Shown here piece after piece: positions 1 through 7,005 of a DNA stretch of 19,696 nucleotides (positions are counted from its first letter, which is position 1; every line of letters starts with the position of its first letter). A program made the translations under genes and the position numbers. The notes beneath the pieces were generated by a model that was given only the letters and a program-made list of their open reading frames with translations, was not told the DNA's origin and did not search any database. Location: NCBI GenBank assembly GCA_031411235.1, contig JANOAR010000246.1:1-19696 (forward strand), read 5' to 3'. The stretch comes from JANOAR01 sp031411235 (GTDB taxonomy: Bacteria; Verrucomicrobiota; Verrucomicrobiia; Verrucomicrobiales; Verrucomicrobiaceae).

Positions 1-369
1 CAGCGCCATGTGCTCGACGGGTGTGCCGTAGTCTGGCTTCCAAGATTTAGCGGTGGAGCAGATGGTCTTTGTGCCAACGTAAAACTTCAGCCCTGCGGCA
101 TCGGCTTTGGCTTTCAATCCAGCTAAGTAGGCTTCTTCAAACGACTCGAATGGCGACAGCTCGGAGATGAAGAGCGTGTCAAGTTTCAGCGAGGCTGCGT
201 AGTCGATTAATGCACCCGCTTTCCAGCCTGCGGCGCGTACAGCGAAGTGATCCATGCCTACCATGACCTTGGCTGGTGGTGCCGTCGCAGCCGTGGCAAT
301 ACGAGTGGCGGAGAGAGCTGCGGTAGCAGCCGAGGCAGCGGCAGTGCGGAGGAGGTGACGGCGATTCAT
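1..369 (-). CDS. Exported TIM-barrel sugar phosphate isomerase/epimerase-like protein (N-terminal 123 residues)
   Basis: The frame is open from an ATG at 367-369 (minus strand) to the window edge, so only the first 123 codons are present. The product begins MNRRHLLRTAAASAATAAL, a twin-arginine-like signal (RRHLL followed by an Ala-rich stretch), which suggests Tat export to the periplasm. The mature part starts near residue 34 (KVMVGMDHFAVRAAGWK) and continues with LIDYAASLKLDTLFISELS and a helix ending KADAAGLKFYVG. This alternation of strands and helices fits the first two beta-alpha units of the AP-endonuclease-2-like TIM barrel found in sugar phosphate isomerases/epimerases. Tat-exported members are common in PVC bacteria, usually with unknown substrates. 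The gene is divergent from the GH18 gene at 538. The metal-binding Glu/His residues lie outside the window, so the family call rests on the N-terminus only. Confidence 0.7.
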   Translation of the reverse strand, partial: MNRRHLLRTAAASAATAALSATRIATAATAPPAKVMVGMDHFAVRAAGWKAGALIDYAASLKLDTLFISELSPFESFEEAYLAGLKAKADAAGLKFYVGTKTICSTAKSWKPDYGTPVEHMAL

Positions 370-537
370 GGTATGAGTTAAAAGTAGAGCGAGGGTCAAC
401 GAACGACATACCGGTGTTCCTTCGCAACACGAAAAGTGGCAGCGTCCTTTAGTCGCTGCTGAGTGTTATACCTCGCATGACTTGAACGACAAAAGAGATG
501 CCCAGCGGCTCTGCCAGCGACAGCCTGGGCGAATCCC

Positions 538-1521
538 ATGAACTACCTCCGCCCTGCCTTGCTGCCCGTCATAGCATTGATCTCCCTGCTACTGCCCGCT
601 AGCGCGTCAGCACGGCCCATGGTCGTCGCCTATGTGCCAAACTGGATTGAGCTGCCCGCCTTCGCTGAAACCATCGACTATGCGAAGCTCACCCATATCA
701 ACATCGCCTTCGAGAACCCAGCGAATGACGAGGGCGACCTGTCCTTCAACCCAGCAAACGAAGCGCTGATCGCCAAAGCCCGTTCGCATCAGGTGAAGGT
801 TCTGATTTCCATCGGCGGCGGCTCAGCCTCGGGTGACAAGACGCTGCTCAAACGATACGCCCACCTGCTAGGCGACAAGCAGCGACAAGGCTTTGTCTCG
901 CGACTCGTCGCCTATGTCATCGAGCACAAGTTCGATGGGCTCGATGTGGACTTGGAAGGGCCGTCCATCACCGCCGACTACGGTGCCTTCATCAGCGACC
1001 TCGTCGCCGCTCTCAGACCCGCGAGCAAGCTCATGACTGCCGCGCTCTCCATGGGCTACGGCGGCGACAAAGTACCTGTCGCAGCCCTCGCGCATTTCGA
1101 CTTTATCAACATCATGGCCTACGACGGAGCAGGCTACTGGCAACCTGACGCACCGGGCCAACATTCATCGCTCGACTTCGCACGGGAGAACGTCGCCTGG
1201 TGGCTGGCCCGTGGCCTACCCAAGACCAAAGCCGTGCTCGGCGTGCCCTTCTACGGCTATGGATTTGGCAAGGCCTTCCGCAAACGCGACTACCCCTACA
1301 AGGACGTGGTGGCCAGTTACCCCGGCGCAGAGAACACCGACCAAGCAGGCACCACGATCTGGTATAACGGCCTGCCCACCATCAAGGCCAAGGCCCATCA
1401 CGTCATCGAGCAAGGCCTCGCAGGCATCATGATCTGGTCGCTCGATTCCGACACAAAGGACAAGCGTTCCTTGCTCTCCGCGATCCATGAAACACTCAAT
1501 GCTCCGGTCACACCCCGATGA
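538..1521 (+). CDS. Exported glycoside hydrolase family 18 (chitinase-like)
   Basis: 327 residues. It starts with a Sec-type signal peptide (hydrophobic core about residues 8-20, then ASASA and probable cleavage near 25-26). The GH18 TIM-barrel motifs are in order: a first strand with VVAYVPNW (29-36), the SxGG motif as SIGGG (91-95), the catalytic DxxDxDxE as DGLDVDLE (133-140, with Glu140 as predicted acid/base), MAYD (193-196) and the final-strand Trp in IMIWSLDSD (297-305). GH18 enzymes cleave beta-1,4-linked N-acetylglucosamine polymers by substrate-assisted catalysis, so chitin or peptidoglycan-type glycans are the likely substrates. It is a single-domain protein with no visible binding module. 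The gene ends only 18 bp from the convergent MGMT-family gene. The family is certain; the true substrate cannot be read from the sequence. Confidence 0.93.
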   Translation: MNYLRPALLPVIALISLLLPASASARPMVVAYVPNWIELPAFAETIDYAKLTHINIAFENPANDEGDLSFNPANEALIAKARSHQVKVLISIGGGSASGDKTLLKRYAHLLGDKQRQGFVSRLVAYVIEHKFDGLDVDLEGPSITADYGAFISDLVAALRPASKLMTAALSMGYGGDKVPVAALAHFDFINIMAYDGAGYWQPDAPGQHSSLDFARENVAWWLARGLPKTKAVLGVPFYGYGFGKAFRKRDYPYKDVVASYPGAENTDQAGTTIWYNGLPTIKAKAHHVIEQGLAGIMIWSLDSDTKDKRSLLSAIHETLNAPVTPR

Positions 1522-1539
1522 TGTGTTTCCCCCACACAC

Positions 1540-1872
1540 CTACTCCCCTGCCCAGCAGCGACTGGCATCGACGAGCCTACCATCCTCAAACTTGACGCCC
1601 TCGGCGGCCAGCAGCGCCAGCTTTCGTAGCACTTCACGACCACCTCGCTCACCCGCATAGCCACCCAGCGTGAGATCCGTTTTGATAACGCGATGGCAAG
1701 GCACCTCGGGCATATTGGGATTGCGCTTCAACGCCTGGCCGATGGCCTGTGCCGAGCGACAGCGGATGATTTTCCCAATGACCGCATACGTCGTCACCAT
1801 GCCATGCGGAACCATGCGCACGGCGTCATAGACGCGCTCCTCGAAGGCAGTGGGTGGTCGGTCTGAATCCAT
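1540..1872 (-). CDS. MGMT-family protein, O6-alkylguanine-DNA alkyltransferase C-terminal domain
   Basis: 110 residues from the ATG at 1870-1872. An upstream in-frame TTG (1897-1899) lies next to the tRNA terminator hairpin and is unlikely to be used. The protein is a stand-alone DNA-binding/catalytic domain: the helix-turn-helix approach GMVTTYAVIGKI (24-35), QAIGQALKRNP (43-53), the active-site motif PCHRVI (58-63, Cys59) and GGYAGE (70-75). In this family the Cys accepts alkyl groups from O6-alkylguanine irreversibly. Because Cys is retained, this is not a classical ATL protein, in which Trp replaces it. Two oddities are visible: the N-terminal domain of Ogt/Ada-C is absent, and the 'arginine finger' of the usual RAVG motif appears as Gln (QAIG). 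Whether it transfers alkyl groups or only flags lesions is open. The gene follows tRNA-Asp and its terminator. Confidence 0.88.
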   Translation of the reverse strand: MDSDRPPTAFEERVYDAVRMVPHGMVTTYAVIGKIIRCRSAQAIGQALKRNPNMPEVPCHRVIKTDLTLGGYAGERGGREVLRKLALLAAEGVKFEDGRLVDASRCWAGE

Positions 1873-1897
1873 CTCAAAAACACTGCTCAAACCCAAC

Positions 1898-1927
1898 AAA
1901 AAAGCGACCCGTTTTAGGGGTCGCTTT
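1898..1927 (-). terminator. Rho-independent terminator after tRNA-Asp
   Basis: A perfect 10-bp stem (aaagcgaccc at 1901-1910 pairing with gggtcgcttt at 1918-1927) with a 7-nt loop sits 15 bp past the tRNA 3' end. Read on the minus strand, the stem ends in a run of T. The stem is also A/T-flanked on the plus strand, so it might slow transcription from both sides. Confidence 0.85.
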
Positions 1928-1942
1928 GTTTATCTTCCACAC

Positions 1943-2019
1943 TGGCGGAACCGACGAGACTCGAACTCGCAACCTCTGCCGTGACAGGGCAGCGCTCTAA
2001 CCGATTGAGCTACAGCTCC
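1943..2019 (-). tRNA. tRNA-Asp (anticodon GUC)
   Basis: The 77-nt cloverleaf can be folded by hand on the minus strand: acceptor stem GGAGCTG/CGGTTCC with two G-U pairs, D arm GCTC/GAGC with loop AATCGGTTA, anticodon stem CTGCC/GGCAG around loop CTGTCAC (anticodon GTC, read as Asp), a 5-nt variable region AGGTT, T arm GCGAG/CTCGT with loop TTCGAGT, discriminator G, and an encoded CCA at 1943-1945. G73 is the expected discriminator for tRNA-Asp. It lies between moaD and the MGMT-family gene on the same strand and is followed by a strong terminator. No duplicated 3' end (att site) or integrase is seen nearby. Confidence 0.97.
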
Positions 2020-2041
2020 ACAACCGTGTGAAGGGGCCGCG

Positions 2042-2069
2042 ACGGTAGCGGTGCCTTCGTTTTCTGCAA
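2042..2069 (-). promoter_or_regulatory. Candidate sigma-70-like promoter for tRNA-Asp
   Basis: On the minus strand TTGCAG (2064-2069) and TACCGT (2042-2047) are separated by 16 bp, ending 22 bp before the mature tRNA 5' end. This would give a short leader. The match to TTGACA/TATAAT is only partial, so this is a weak prediction by eye. Confidence 0.25.
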
Positions 2070-2103
2070 ACGAATTTCTTCATCTTTGCCAACTTTTTCG
2101 ACA

Positions 2104-2129
2104 GTCAAAGAGGCTGACACATCAGCCTC
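2104..2129 (-). terminator. Hairpin at the end of moaD, possible weak terminator
   Basis: An 8-bp perfect stem (gaggctga at 2110-2117, tcagcctc at 2122-2129) with a 4-nt loop. On the minus strand it is followed by only TTTGACTG, so the T-tract is poor. The stem overlaps the moaD stop codon and the final Gly codon of its C-terminal GG. Confidence 0.45.
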
Positions 2130-2367
2130 CCTGCACAGGCGGCATCAGCGCCACTTCCGAGCCTTCGTGCAGCAGGGCGGCGCGCTTCACATACGCCTGA
2201 TCCACCGCAATAAGCAGGCTCGAATCCCACGCCTCCAGCGTCGGCCAGCGGGCATAGAGCATGGCGACGAGATCAGCCACCGTCGCGCAGCCATCGCAGC
2301 TCAGGTCTATGGCCGCAGTGCCTGTGATGTCTTGGAGCACGGAGAAGAAAAGCACGCGGATATTCAT
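2122..2367 (-). CDS. moaD: Molybdopterin synthase small subunit MoaD / ThiS-like sulfur carrier
   Basis: 81 residues from the ATG at 2365-2367: MNIRVLFFSVLQDITGTAAI at the start and EVALMPPVQGG at the end. The beta-grasp pattern (N-terminal strand IRVLFF, middle V-A-D-L-V helix, final VALMPPV strand) and the C-terminal Gly-Gly are diagnostic of MoaD. There the terminal Gly is thiocarboxylated and donates sulfur to precursor Z in the MoaE-containing synthase. The length matches MoaD. A longer upstream start is rejected because it would run through hpt. The start lies 1 bp after the hpt stop (TGA-G-ATG), so translation is probably coupled. No moaE, moaA or moaC is in the window, so a role as a generic sulfur carrier is possible, but the MPPVQGG ending favours MoaD. 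Confidence 0.85.
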   Translation of the reverse strand: MNIRVLFFSVLQDITGTAAIDLSCDGCATVADLVAMLYARWPTLEAWDSSLLIAVDQAYVKRAALLHEGSEVALMPPVQGG

Positions 2368-2368
2368 C

Positions 2369-2926
2369 TCACCCTTCGCCCTCCAGTCGCAGGATGCCGA
2401 TGCACGGCAGGTTCCTGAATTTCCCCGCGTAGTCCATGCCGTAGCCGACCACGAACTCATCCTCGATCTCGAAGCCCACGTAATCCGCCGCCACATCGCG
2501 GGCATGGGCGCGGCGTTTCTCCAGCAGCACGCCCGATTTCAATGAAGCCACAGGCTCTCGCCTTACCCGCTCCATCACCGCAGCGAGTGTGAGCCCGGTA
2601 TCAAGAATATCATCCAGCACCAGCACATGCTGACCGCGCAGATCCAGCCCCACGGGCCACGGCAGGCGCACCTCGGCGCTGCTTTTCGTCGTGCCATTGT
2701 AACTGCTCGCACTCATCGTCACGATGCGCATCGGCAGGTCGATGTGGCGCAGCAGATCAGCGACGAAAAACAGGGCACCATCCATCAGCGCGATCACGGT
2801 GATTTCCTTGCCAGCGAAGTCGCGCTCCACCGCTGCGGCCATGCTGGCGACGCGTTCTTGAATGCTTGCCGCATCGAGCAGCACGCTGTGGAGATCGGAG
2901 AAAAGGCCGGAGACTTCGTTGGGCAT
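2369..2926 (-). CDS. hpt: Hypoxanthine phosphoribosyltransferase (purine salvage)
   Basis: 185 residues, normal for bacterial HPRT. The PRPP-binding loop is VLVLDDILDTGLTL (about residues 101-114), with the adjacent acidic pair typical of type I phosphoribosyltransferases. Upstream are EITVIALMDGALFFVADLLR (PPi loop region) and VTMSASSYNGTT (flexible loop with the conserved Ser-Tyr). Near the C-terminus come DYVGFEIEDEFVVGYGMDY and FRNLPCIGIL, the purine-base contact region of HPRT. The enzyme converts hypoxanthine (and often guanine) plus PRPP to IMP/GMP in the cytoplasm. It is divergent from pdxH with 100 bp between starts, and is followed by moaD at a 1-bp gap. No ribosome-binding site stands out. 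Confidence 0.93.
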   Translation of the reverse strand: MPNEVSGLFSDLHSVLLDAASIQERVASMAAAVERDFAGKEITVIALMDGALFFVADLLRHIDLPMRIVTMSASSYNGTTKSSAEVRLPWPVGLDLRGQHVLVLDDILDTGLTLAAVMERVRREPVASLKSGVLLEKRRAHARDVAADYVGFEIEDEFVVGYGMDYAGKFRNLPCIGILRLEGEG

Positions 2927-3026
2927 GAGATTGAGTCGGTGGATAAAAATGAGTCCGCAATTTGCGCCTTCTTTGTGGCAGACCAGGGCGCAACCCTGCT
3001 AGCGTGGGGGACGTTGATTACCTGCA

Positions 3027-3686
3027 ATGAATCCCCCTGACAAACCAAACCTCCGCGACCTGCGAGTGAGCTACGAACTCGGCGAACTCGATGAGTCCAG
3101 CGCCCCAGCCTCGCCTCTCGATCTCTTCCAAACCTGGCTGCATGAAGCCCTCGCCAACCAATTGCCCGAGCCCAATGCGATGACCCTCGCCACCATCGGC
3201 CTGGATGGTGCGCCCACCGCCCGCACCGTGCTGCTGAAGCAACTCGATGATCGCGGCTTCTGCTTTTTCACCAACTACGACAGCCGCAAAGGCAGCGAAC
3301 TCGCCAGCGATCCACGCGCCGCGATGGTCTTCCTCTGGACGGACATGCAGCGCCAGGTCAGCATCCGAGGCACGGTGAAAAAACTGCCGCAAGCCGAGGC
3401 CGAGAGCTATTTCGCCGTGCGCCCCTATGGCCATCAAATCGGAGCCTGGGCCTCGCAGCAGAGCGCCGAGATCGACAGCCGCGATGTGCTGGAAACCAAG
3501 GCCGCCGCCCTGCGCGAGCGTTACCCGGAAGGCCACAGCACCGTGCCCTGCCCCCCGCACTGGGGTGGCTACGCGCTGATGCCCGAGGAGATCGAATTCT
3601 GGCAAGGCCGCCGCAGCCGCCTGCACGACCGACTGCGCTACCGCCGCGAGGGCGATGCCTGGGTGCGCGTGCGGCTGAGCCCGTGA
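3027..3686 (+). CDS. pdxH: Pyridoxamine/pyridoxine 5'-phosphate oxidase
   Basis: 219 residues, matching PdxH (about 218 in E. coli). Recognisable blocks in order: AMTLATIGLDGAPTARTVLL (FMN-binding barrel start), FCFFTNYDSRKGSEL (FMN phosphate contacts), RQVSIRGTVKKLP, YFAVRPYGHQIGAWASQQS (substrate/FMN motif) and, at the C-terminus, EFWQGRRSRLHDRLRYRR followed by W and RLSP. The last block is the PdxH dimerisation signature. The enzyme oxidises PNP or PMP with O2 to pyridoxal 5'-phosphate, the cofactor used by threonine synthase further along this window among others. It appears monocistronic, with a 184-bp gap before the next gene. Confidence 0.96.
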   Translation: MNPPDKPNLRDLRVSYELGELDESSAPASPLDLFQTWLHEALANQLPEPNAMTLATIGLDGAPTARTVLLKQLDDRGFCFFTNYDSRKGSELASDPRAAMVFLWTDMQRQVSIRGTVKKLPQAEAESYFAVRPYGHQIGAWASQQSAEIDSRDVLETKAAALRERYPEGHSTVPCPPHWGGYALMPEEIEFWQGRRSRLHDRLRYRREGDAWVRVRLSP

Positions 3687-3783
3687 GGCCAAGCCGCGCT
3701 TGTGCGAGCGCCCTCGTTGACTTGCTCGTGAGAGCGGGGTGGGCAGCGCTATCACCACCTCATAAGTTTGGTGAAAGGCGGAA

Positions 3784-3800
3784 GTTCATCCGTGGTTGCT
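3784..3800 (+). repeat. Single copy of a dispersed repeat unit
   Basis: The 17-mer gttcatccgtggttgct is identical to 12650-12666, the right arm of the periodic inverted repeat described there. Here only one unit is present, in the 184-bp gap between pdxH and the cytochrome/DUF1549 gene. No other clear signal is seen in that gap. Confidence 0.6.
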
Positions 3801-3870
3801 TCGCGTCTAGGCCGCACGCAAGAGCCCGCGTCTCGAACCGTTCTTCCCCTGCCCTTCCACGCTCTTCACC

Positions 3871-6800
3871 ATGCCCCCTCGCCGCGCTCACACCTTCATC
3901 ATCGCCGCAGCGATTCTCTCGCTCTCAGGCGCTGTCGGCCACGCTGCAAACCCAGCGCTCCAGTTCAACCGCGACATCCGCGCCATCCTCTCGGAGAACT
4001 GTTTTGCTTGTCACGGCTTCGATGCCAAAAAGCGCAAGGCCGACCTGCGCCTCGACACTGCCGAGGGTGCCTACACCGCCATTAAAGACGAGTTCCCGAT
4101 CAAGCCCGGCGACCTCGCCAAGAGCACGGTTTGGCAACGCATCATGACCACCGATGAAGATGAACTGATGCCACCCGCCGAGTCGCACAAAAAGCTCACC
4201 GTTGCGCAGAAGGACACGCTGAAACGCTGGATCGAGCAAGGCGCACCATACCAGAAACACTGGGCCTTCGAGGCACCGCTCAAACCCAAAGCTGCCAACT
4301 CCATCGACGCTTGGCTTGCCTTGCGCCTCGCTTCCGAAAACCAAAAGCCCGCGCCCGAAGCCGACCGCAGCACGCTCATCCGTCGTGTCTCATTTACAGT
4401 GACCGGCCTGCCGCCTACGCTAGCTGAGGTCGATACCTTTATCGCCGACACCTCGCCCCAGGCTTATGAAGCCATGGTGGATCGCTACATGAAGTCGCCA
4501 CGCTATGGTGAAGAGATGGCGCGGCACTGGCTCGATGTCGCCCGCTACGCCGATACCCACGGCCTGCACCTCGATAACGAACGCAGCATGTGGGCCTACC
4601 GCGACTGGGTCGTGCGAGCCTTCAACGACAACCTGCCCTTCGATCAATTCACTGTCTGGCAGCTCGCTGGCGACCTCCTGCCGAATGCCACGCCCGATCA
4701 GATCACCGCTACCGGATTCAGCCGTTGCAACGTCACTACCAGCGAGGGCGGAGCCATCGACGACGAGTACCGCCATCTCTACGCCGTGGATCGTGCGTCC
4801 ACACTCACACAGGCTTGGCTGGGCCTCACGGGCGGCTGCGCGCAGTGCCATGACCACAAGTTTGATCCCATCACCACCAAGGAGTTTTATTCGCTCTACG
4901 CCTTCTTTTACAGCAGCGCCGATCCGCCCATGGATGGCAACATCGCCAACACCATGCCGGTGATGAAGTTGCCACTTGGCCAGCAGCAACAAGCGCTCGA
5001 TACCGCCATCAAAGCCGAAGCTATGGCGCGTGCTGCGCTCGATGCCGCTGCGGCCAAAGGTAAGCCAAACTTGGAAGCTCGTTCTACGTCAGGCGAAACG
5101 ACCATCGAAGATGTCCTCTTCGACGATACCTTCCCCTTGGGCATCGAAGTAAAGAACACCTCGCGCAACCCCAGCGTCTGGGATGACAAGCCCAGCTATG
5201 GCGCGAAGTCCGGGCATCGCACGCTGCGCCTCAGCAACGGCCATTACTGCGATGAAAGCATCGACTTCGCCCTCAAGCCCATCACCCTCGCCAAGCAACC
5301 CAAGCTCAGCATCTGGGCGCGACTCGACCCACTCAGCCCACCGCGAGCCATCGCCATCGCGCTTAACGGACGCCGATTCTACTGGGGTGCAGAAGGCGTC
5401 ATGGATGGCCCGCAACTCGGCAGCGCCAGCGGCCAAATCCACAGCGGCCCGCTGCCGAAACTTGGCGAGTGGACGCTGCTCAGCGTTGATCCCACCGCCC
5501 TCGGCTTCAAGCCCGGCACCGCCATCAATAAGGTCTCCATGCAGCAAATCGGCGGCAGTGTTTCGTGGGACAAGTGCAGCCTCACAGGTACCCCGATGGC
5601 GGACAACGCCCCACTCATGCCCTTCGAGCAATGGTGGAAAAGCACGAATAAAAAAGCCTCGCCTGATCTCCTCGCTGCGCTCGCCGACACCTTCAAAGCT
5701 GGCCCTGATGCTGTCAAAGACGAAGTCAAACGTAAAGCCTTGAGCGACTTCTACATCGCCGTCATCGCCCGTCCCTTTACGCCTGAAATCGCCCAGCTTC
5801 GCAGTGCTTGGGAAGCCGCACGAGCCACACGGCAAGCTGCCGAGAGCGCGATAACCAGCACCTTCGTCTTCAAGGACATGACCACGCCGCGCGACACCTT
5901 CATCGCGGAGCGCGGGCAGTACACCAAGCTCGGCGACAAAGTGGAGCCAAGCGTCCCCACCGCTTTCTCGCCCTTCATCAAAGCCAAGCCCGACGCCCGC
6001 GCCACACGTCTCGACCTCGCCCACTGGCTGGTTTCCGCGCAGCAACCACTCACCGCACGCGTCACGGTGAATCGTTACTGGCAGCAAATTTTCGGTATCG
6101 GCCTCGCCAAGACCAGCCACGATCTCGGCTCCCAGGGCGAGCCGCCCAGCCACCCCGAACTGCTCGACTGGCTCGCCGTCACCTTCCGCGAATCCGGCTG
6201 GAATGTGCGCCAACTCATCCGCAGCATGGTCACCTCTGCAGCCTACAAGCAGCAGTCCATCATCACCCCCGAAGCCCTCGCCCAAGACCAAGACAATCGC
6301 CTCCTCGCACGCGGCCCGCGCCTGCGCCTCGATGCCGAACAAATCCGCGACAACGCCCTGTTTGTGAGTGGCCTCATCAACCTCGAAGTCGGCGGTCGCG
6401 GAGCCTTGACCTACCAGCCGCCCAACATCTGGGAACCCGTCGGCTACGAGAACAGCAACACCCGCTACTACCTCCAGCAGCACGGCCCCGCGTTGTATCG
6501 CCGCAGTCTCTACACCTTCCTCAAACGCACCGCGCCACCGCCCTTCATGAGCAACTTCGACGCCCCCAATCGCGAACAAAGCTGCACCCGCCGCGAGCGC
6601 AGCAATACGCCGATGCAGGCCTTACAACTCATGAATGACGTGCAGCACTTCGAGGCCGCCAGAGCCCTCGCCGAGCGTGTGCTAGGTGAGGCAAAAAAAG
6701 AGGATTCAAGCCGCCTCGCTTGGCTGTTCCGCACTGTCCTCGCCCGCTCACCCGACGCCCGCGAAACCACCTTGCTCCTCGAAGCCCTGGCCAAGCAAAG

Positions 6801-6954
6801 ACAGCTCTACCAAGCCGATCCCGCCGCCGCCAATCAAGCCATCCACACCGGCGAGTCCCAGCCCAAGGACATCGCGCCAGCCCCCGAAACCGCCGCCTGG
6901 ACGATGCTCGCCAACTTGGTGCTCAACCTCGATGAAACCGTAACTCGGAACTGA
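3871..6954 (+). CDS. Planctomycete-type cytochrome c / DUF1549 / DUF1553 secreted protein
   Basis: 1027 residues with a signal peptide (core about 9-22, AHA-type site near 24-26). Domains in order: planctomycete cytochrome c (about 30-130) with heme motif CFACHG (44-49) and candidate axial Met in ELMPP (98-102); DUF1549 (about 145-365) with a second CxxCH, CAQCHDHKFDP (323-333); a central region (about 400-590) resembling a carbohydrate-binding beta-sandwich, a guess from strand pattern; then DUF1553 (about 670-1000) with the family signature FDAPNREQSCTRRERSNTP near 906-924. Such proteins are abundant in Verrucomicrobia/Planctomycetes and nearly always paired with DUF1501. Their biochemistry is unproven; roles in extracytoplasmic redox and sulfated-polysaccharide breakdown have been suggested. 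The gene is 51 bp upstream of the DUF1501 gene and likely co-transcribed. The start gives a sensible signal peptide. Confidence 0.93.
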   Translation: MPPRRAHTFIIAAAILSLSGAVGHAANPALQFNRDIRAILSENCFACHGFDAKKRKADLRLDTAEGAYTAIKDEFPIKPGDLAKSTVWQRIMTTDEDELMPPAESHKKLTVAQKDTLKRWIEQGAPYQKHWAFEAPLKPKAANSIDAWLALRLASENQKPAPEADRSTLIRRVSFTVTGLPPTLAEVDTFIADTSPQAYEAMVDRYMKSPRYGEEMARHWLDVARYADTHGLHLDNERSMWAYRDWVVRAFNDNLPFDQFTVWQLAGDLLPNATPDQITATGFSRCNVTTSEGGAIDDEYRHLYAVDRASTLTQAWLGLTGGCAQCHDHKFDPITTKEFYSLYAFFYSSADPPMDGNIANTMPVMKLPLGQQQQALDTAIKAEAMARAALDAAAAKGKPNLEARSTSGETTIEDVLFDDTFPLGIEVKNTSRNPSVWDDKPSYGAKSGHRTLRLSNGHYCDESIDFALKPITLAKQPKLSIWARLDPLSPPRAIAIALNGRRFYWGAEGVMDGPQLGSASGQIHSGPLPKLGEWTLLSVDPTALGFKPGTAINKVSMQQIGGSVSWDKCSLTGTPMADNAPLMPFEQWWKSTNKKASPDLLAALADTFKAGPDAVKDEVKRKALSDFYIAVIARPFTPEIAQLRSAWEAARATRQAAESAITSTFVFKDMTTPRDTFIAERGQYTKLGDKVEPSVPTAFSPFIKAKPDARATRLDLAHWLVSAQQPLTARVTVNRYWQQIFGIGLAKTSHDLGSQGEPPSHPELLDWLAVTFRESGWNVRQLIRSMVTSAAYKQQSIITPEALAQDQDNRLLARGPRLRLDAEQIRDNALFVSGLINLEVGGRGALTYQPPNIWEPVGYENSNTRYYLQQHGPALYRRSLYTFLKRTAPPPFMSNFDAPNREQSCTRRERSNTPMQALQLMNDVQHFEAARALAERVLGEAKKEDSSRLAWLFRTVLARSPDARETTLLLEALAKQRQLYQADPAAANQAIHTGESQPKDIAPAPETAAWTMLANLVLNLDETVTRN

Positions 6955-6992
6955 GTCCACAGTCCACCTGCCGTCATTCGTCATTCGTCATT
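6954..6992 (+). repeat. Short tandem repeats between the DUF1553 and DUF1501 genes
   Basis: Two copies of agtccac (6954-6967) are followed after 4 bp by three perfect copies of cgtcatt (6972-6992). They occupy most of the 51-bp gap before the DUF1501 start at 7006. No Shine-Dalgarno site is visible between the repeats and the ATG. Confidence 0.8.
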
Positions 6993-7005
6993 CCCCACTT
7001 CCCCC

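Noticed and set aside
1522..1539. Small hairpin between the convergent GH18 and MGMT-family genes
   Set aside because: The stem is only about 4-5 bp with no T-run. It is too weak to call a terminator.
1943..2019. tRNA-Asp as an integration site for a genomic island
   Set aside because: No integrase, no repeated tRNA 3' end and no composition change is visible on either side. The neighbours are housekeeping genes.
2261..2545. Plus-strand open frames across moaD and hpt
   Set aside because: The minus strand shows unambiguous MoaD (terminal Gly-Gly) and HPRT (PRPP loop) motifs.
2997..3002. gctagc a short way upstream of several starts (also 16459-16464) as a promoter motif
   Set aside because: The hexamer also occurs inside coding regions (for example near 8663, 11251, 11491 and 11667), and no consistent -35 element accompanies it.
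5089..6579. 496-codon minus-strand open frame opposite the DUF1549/DUF1553 gene
   Set aside because: Same shadow effect. The plus strand encodes the conserved DUF1553 signature.
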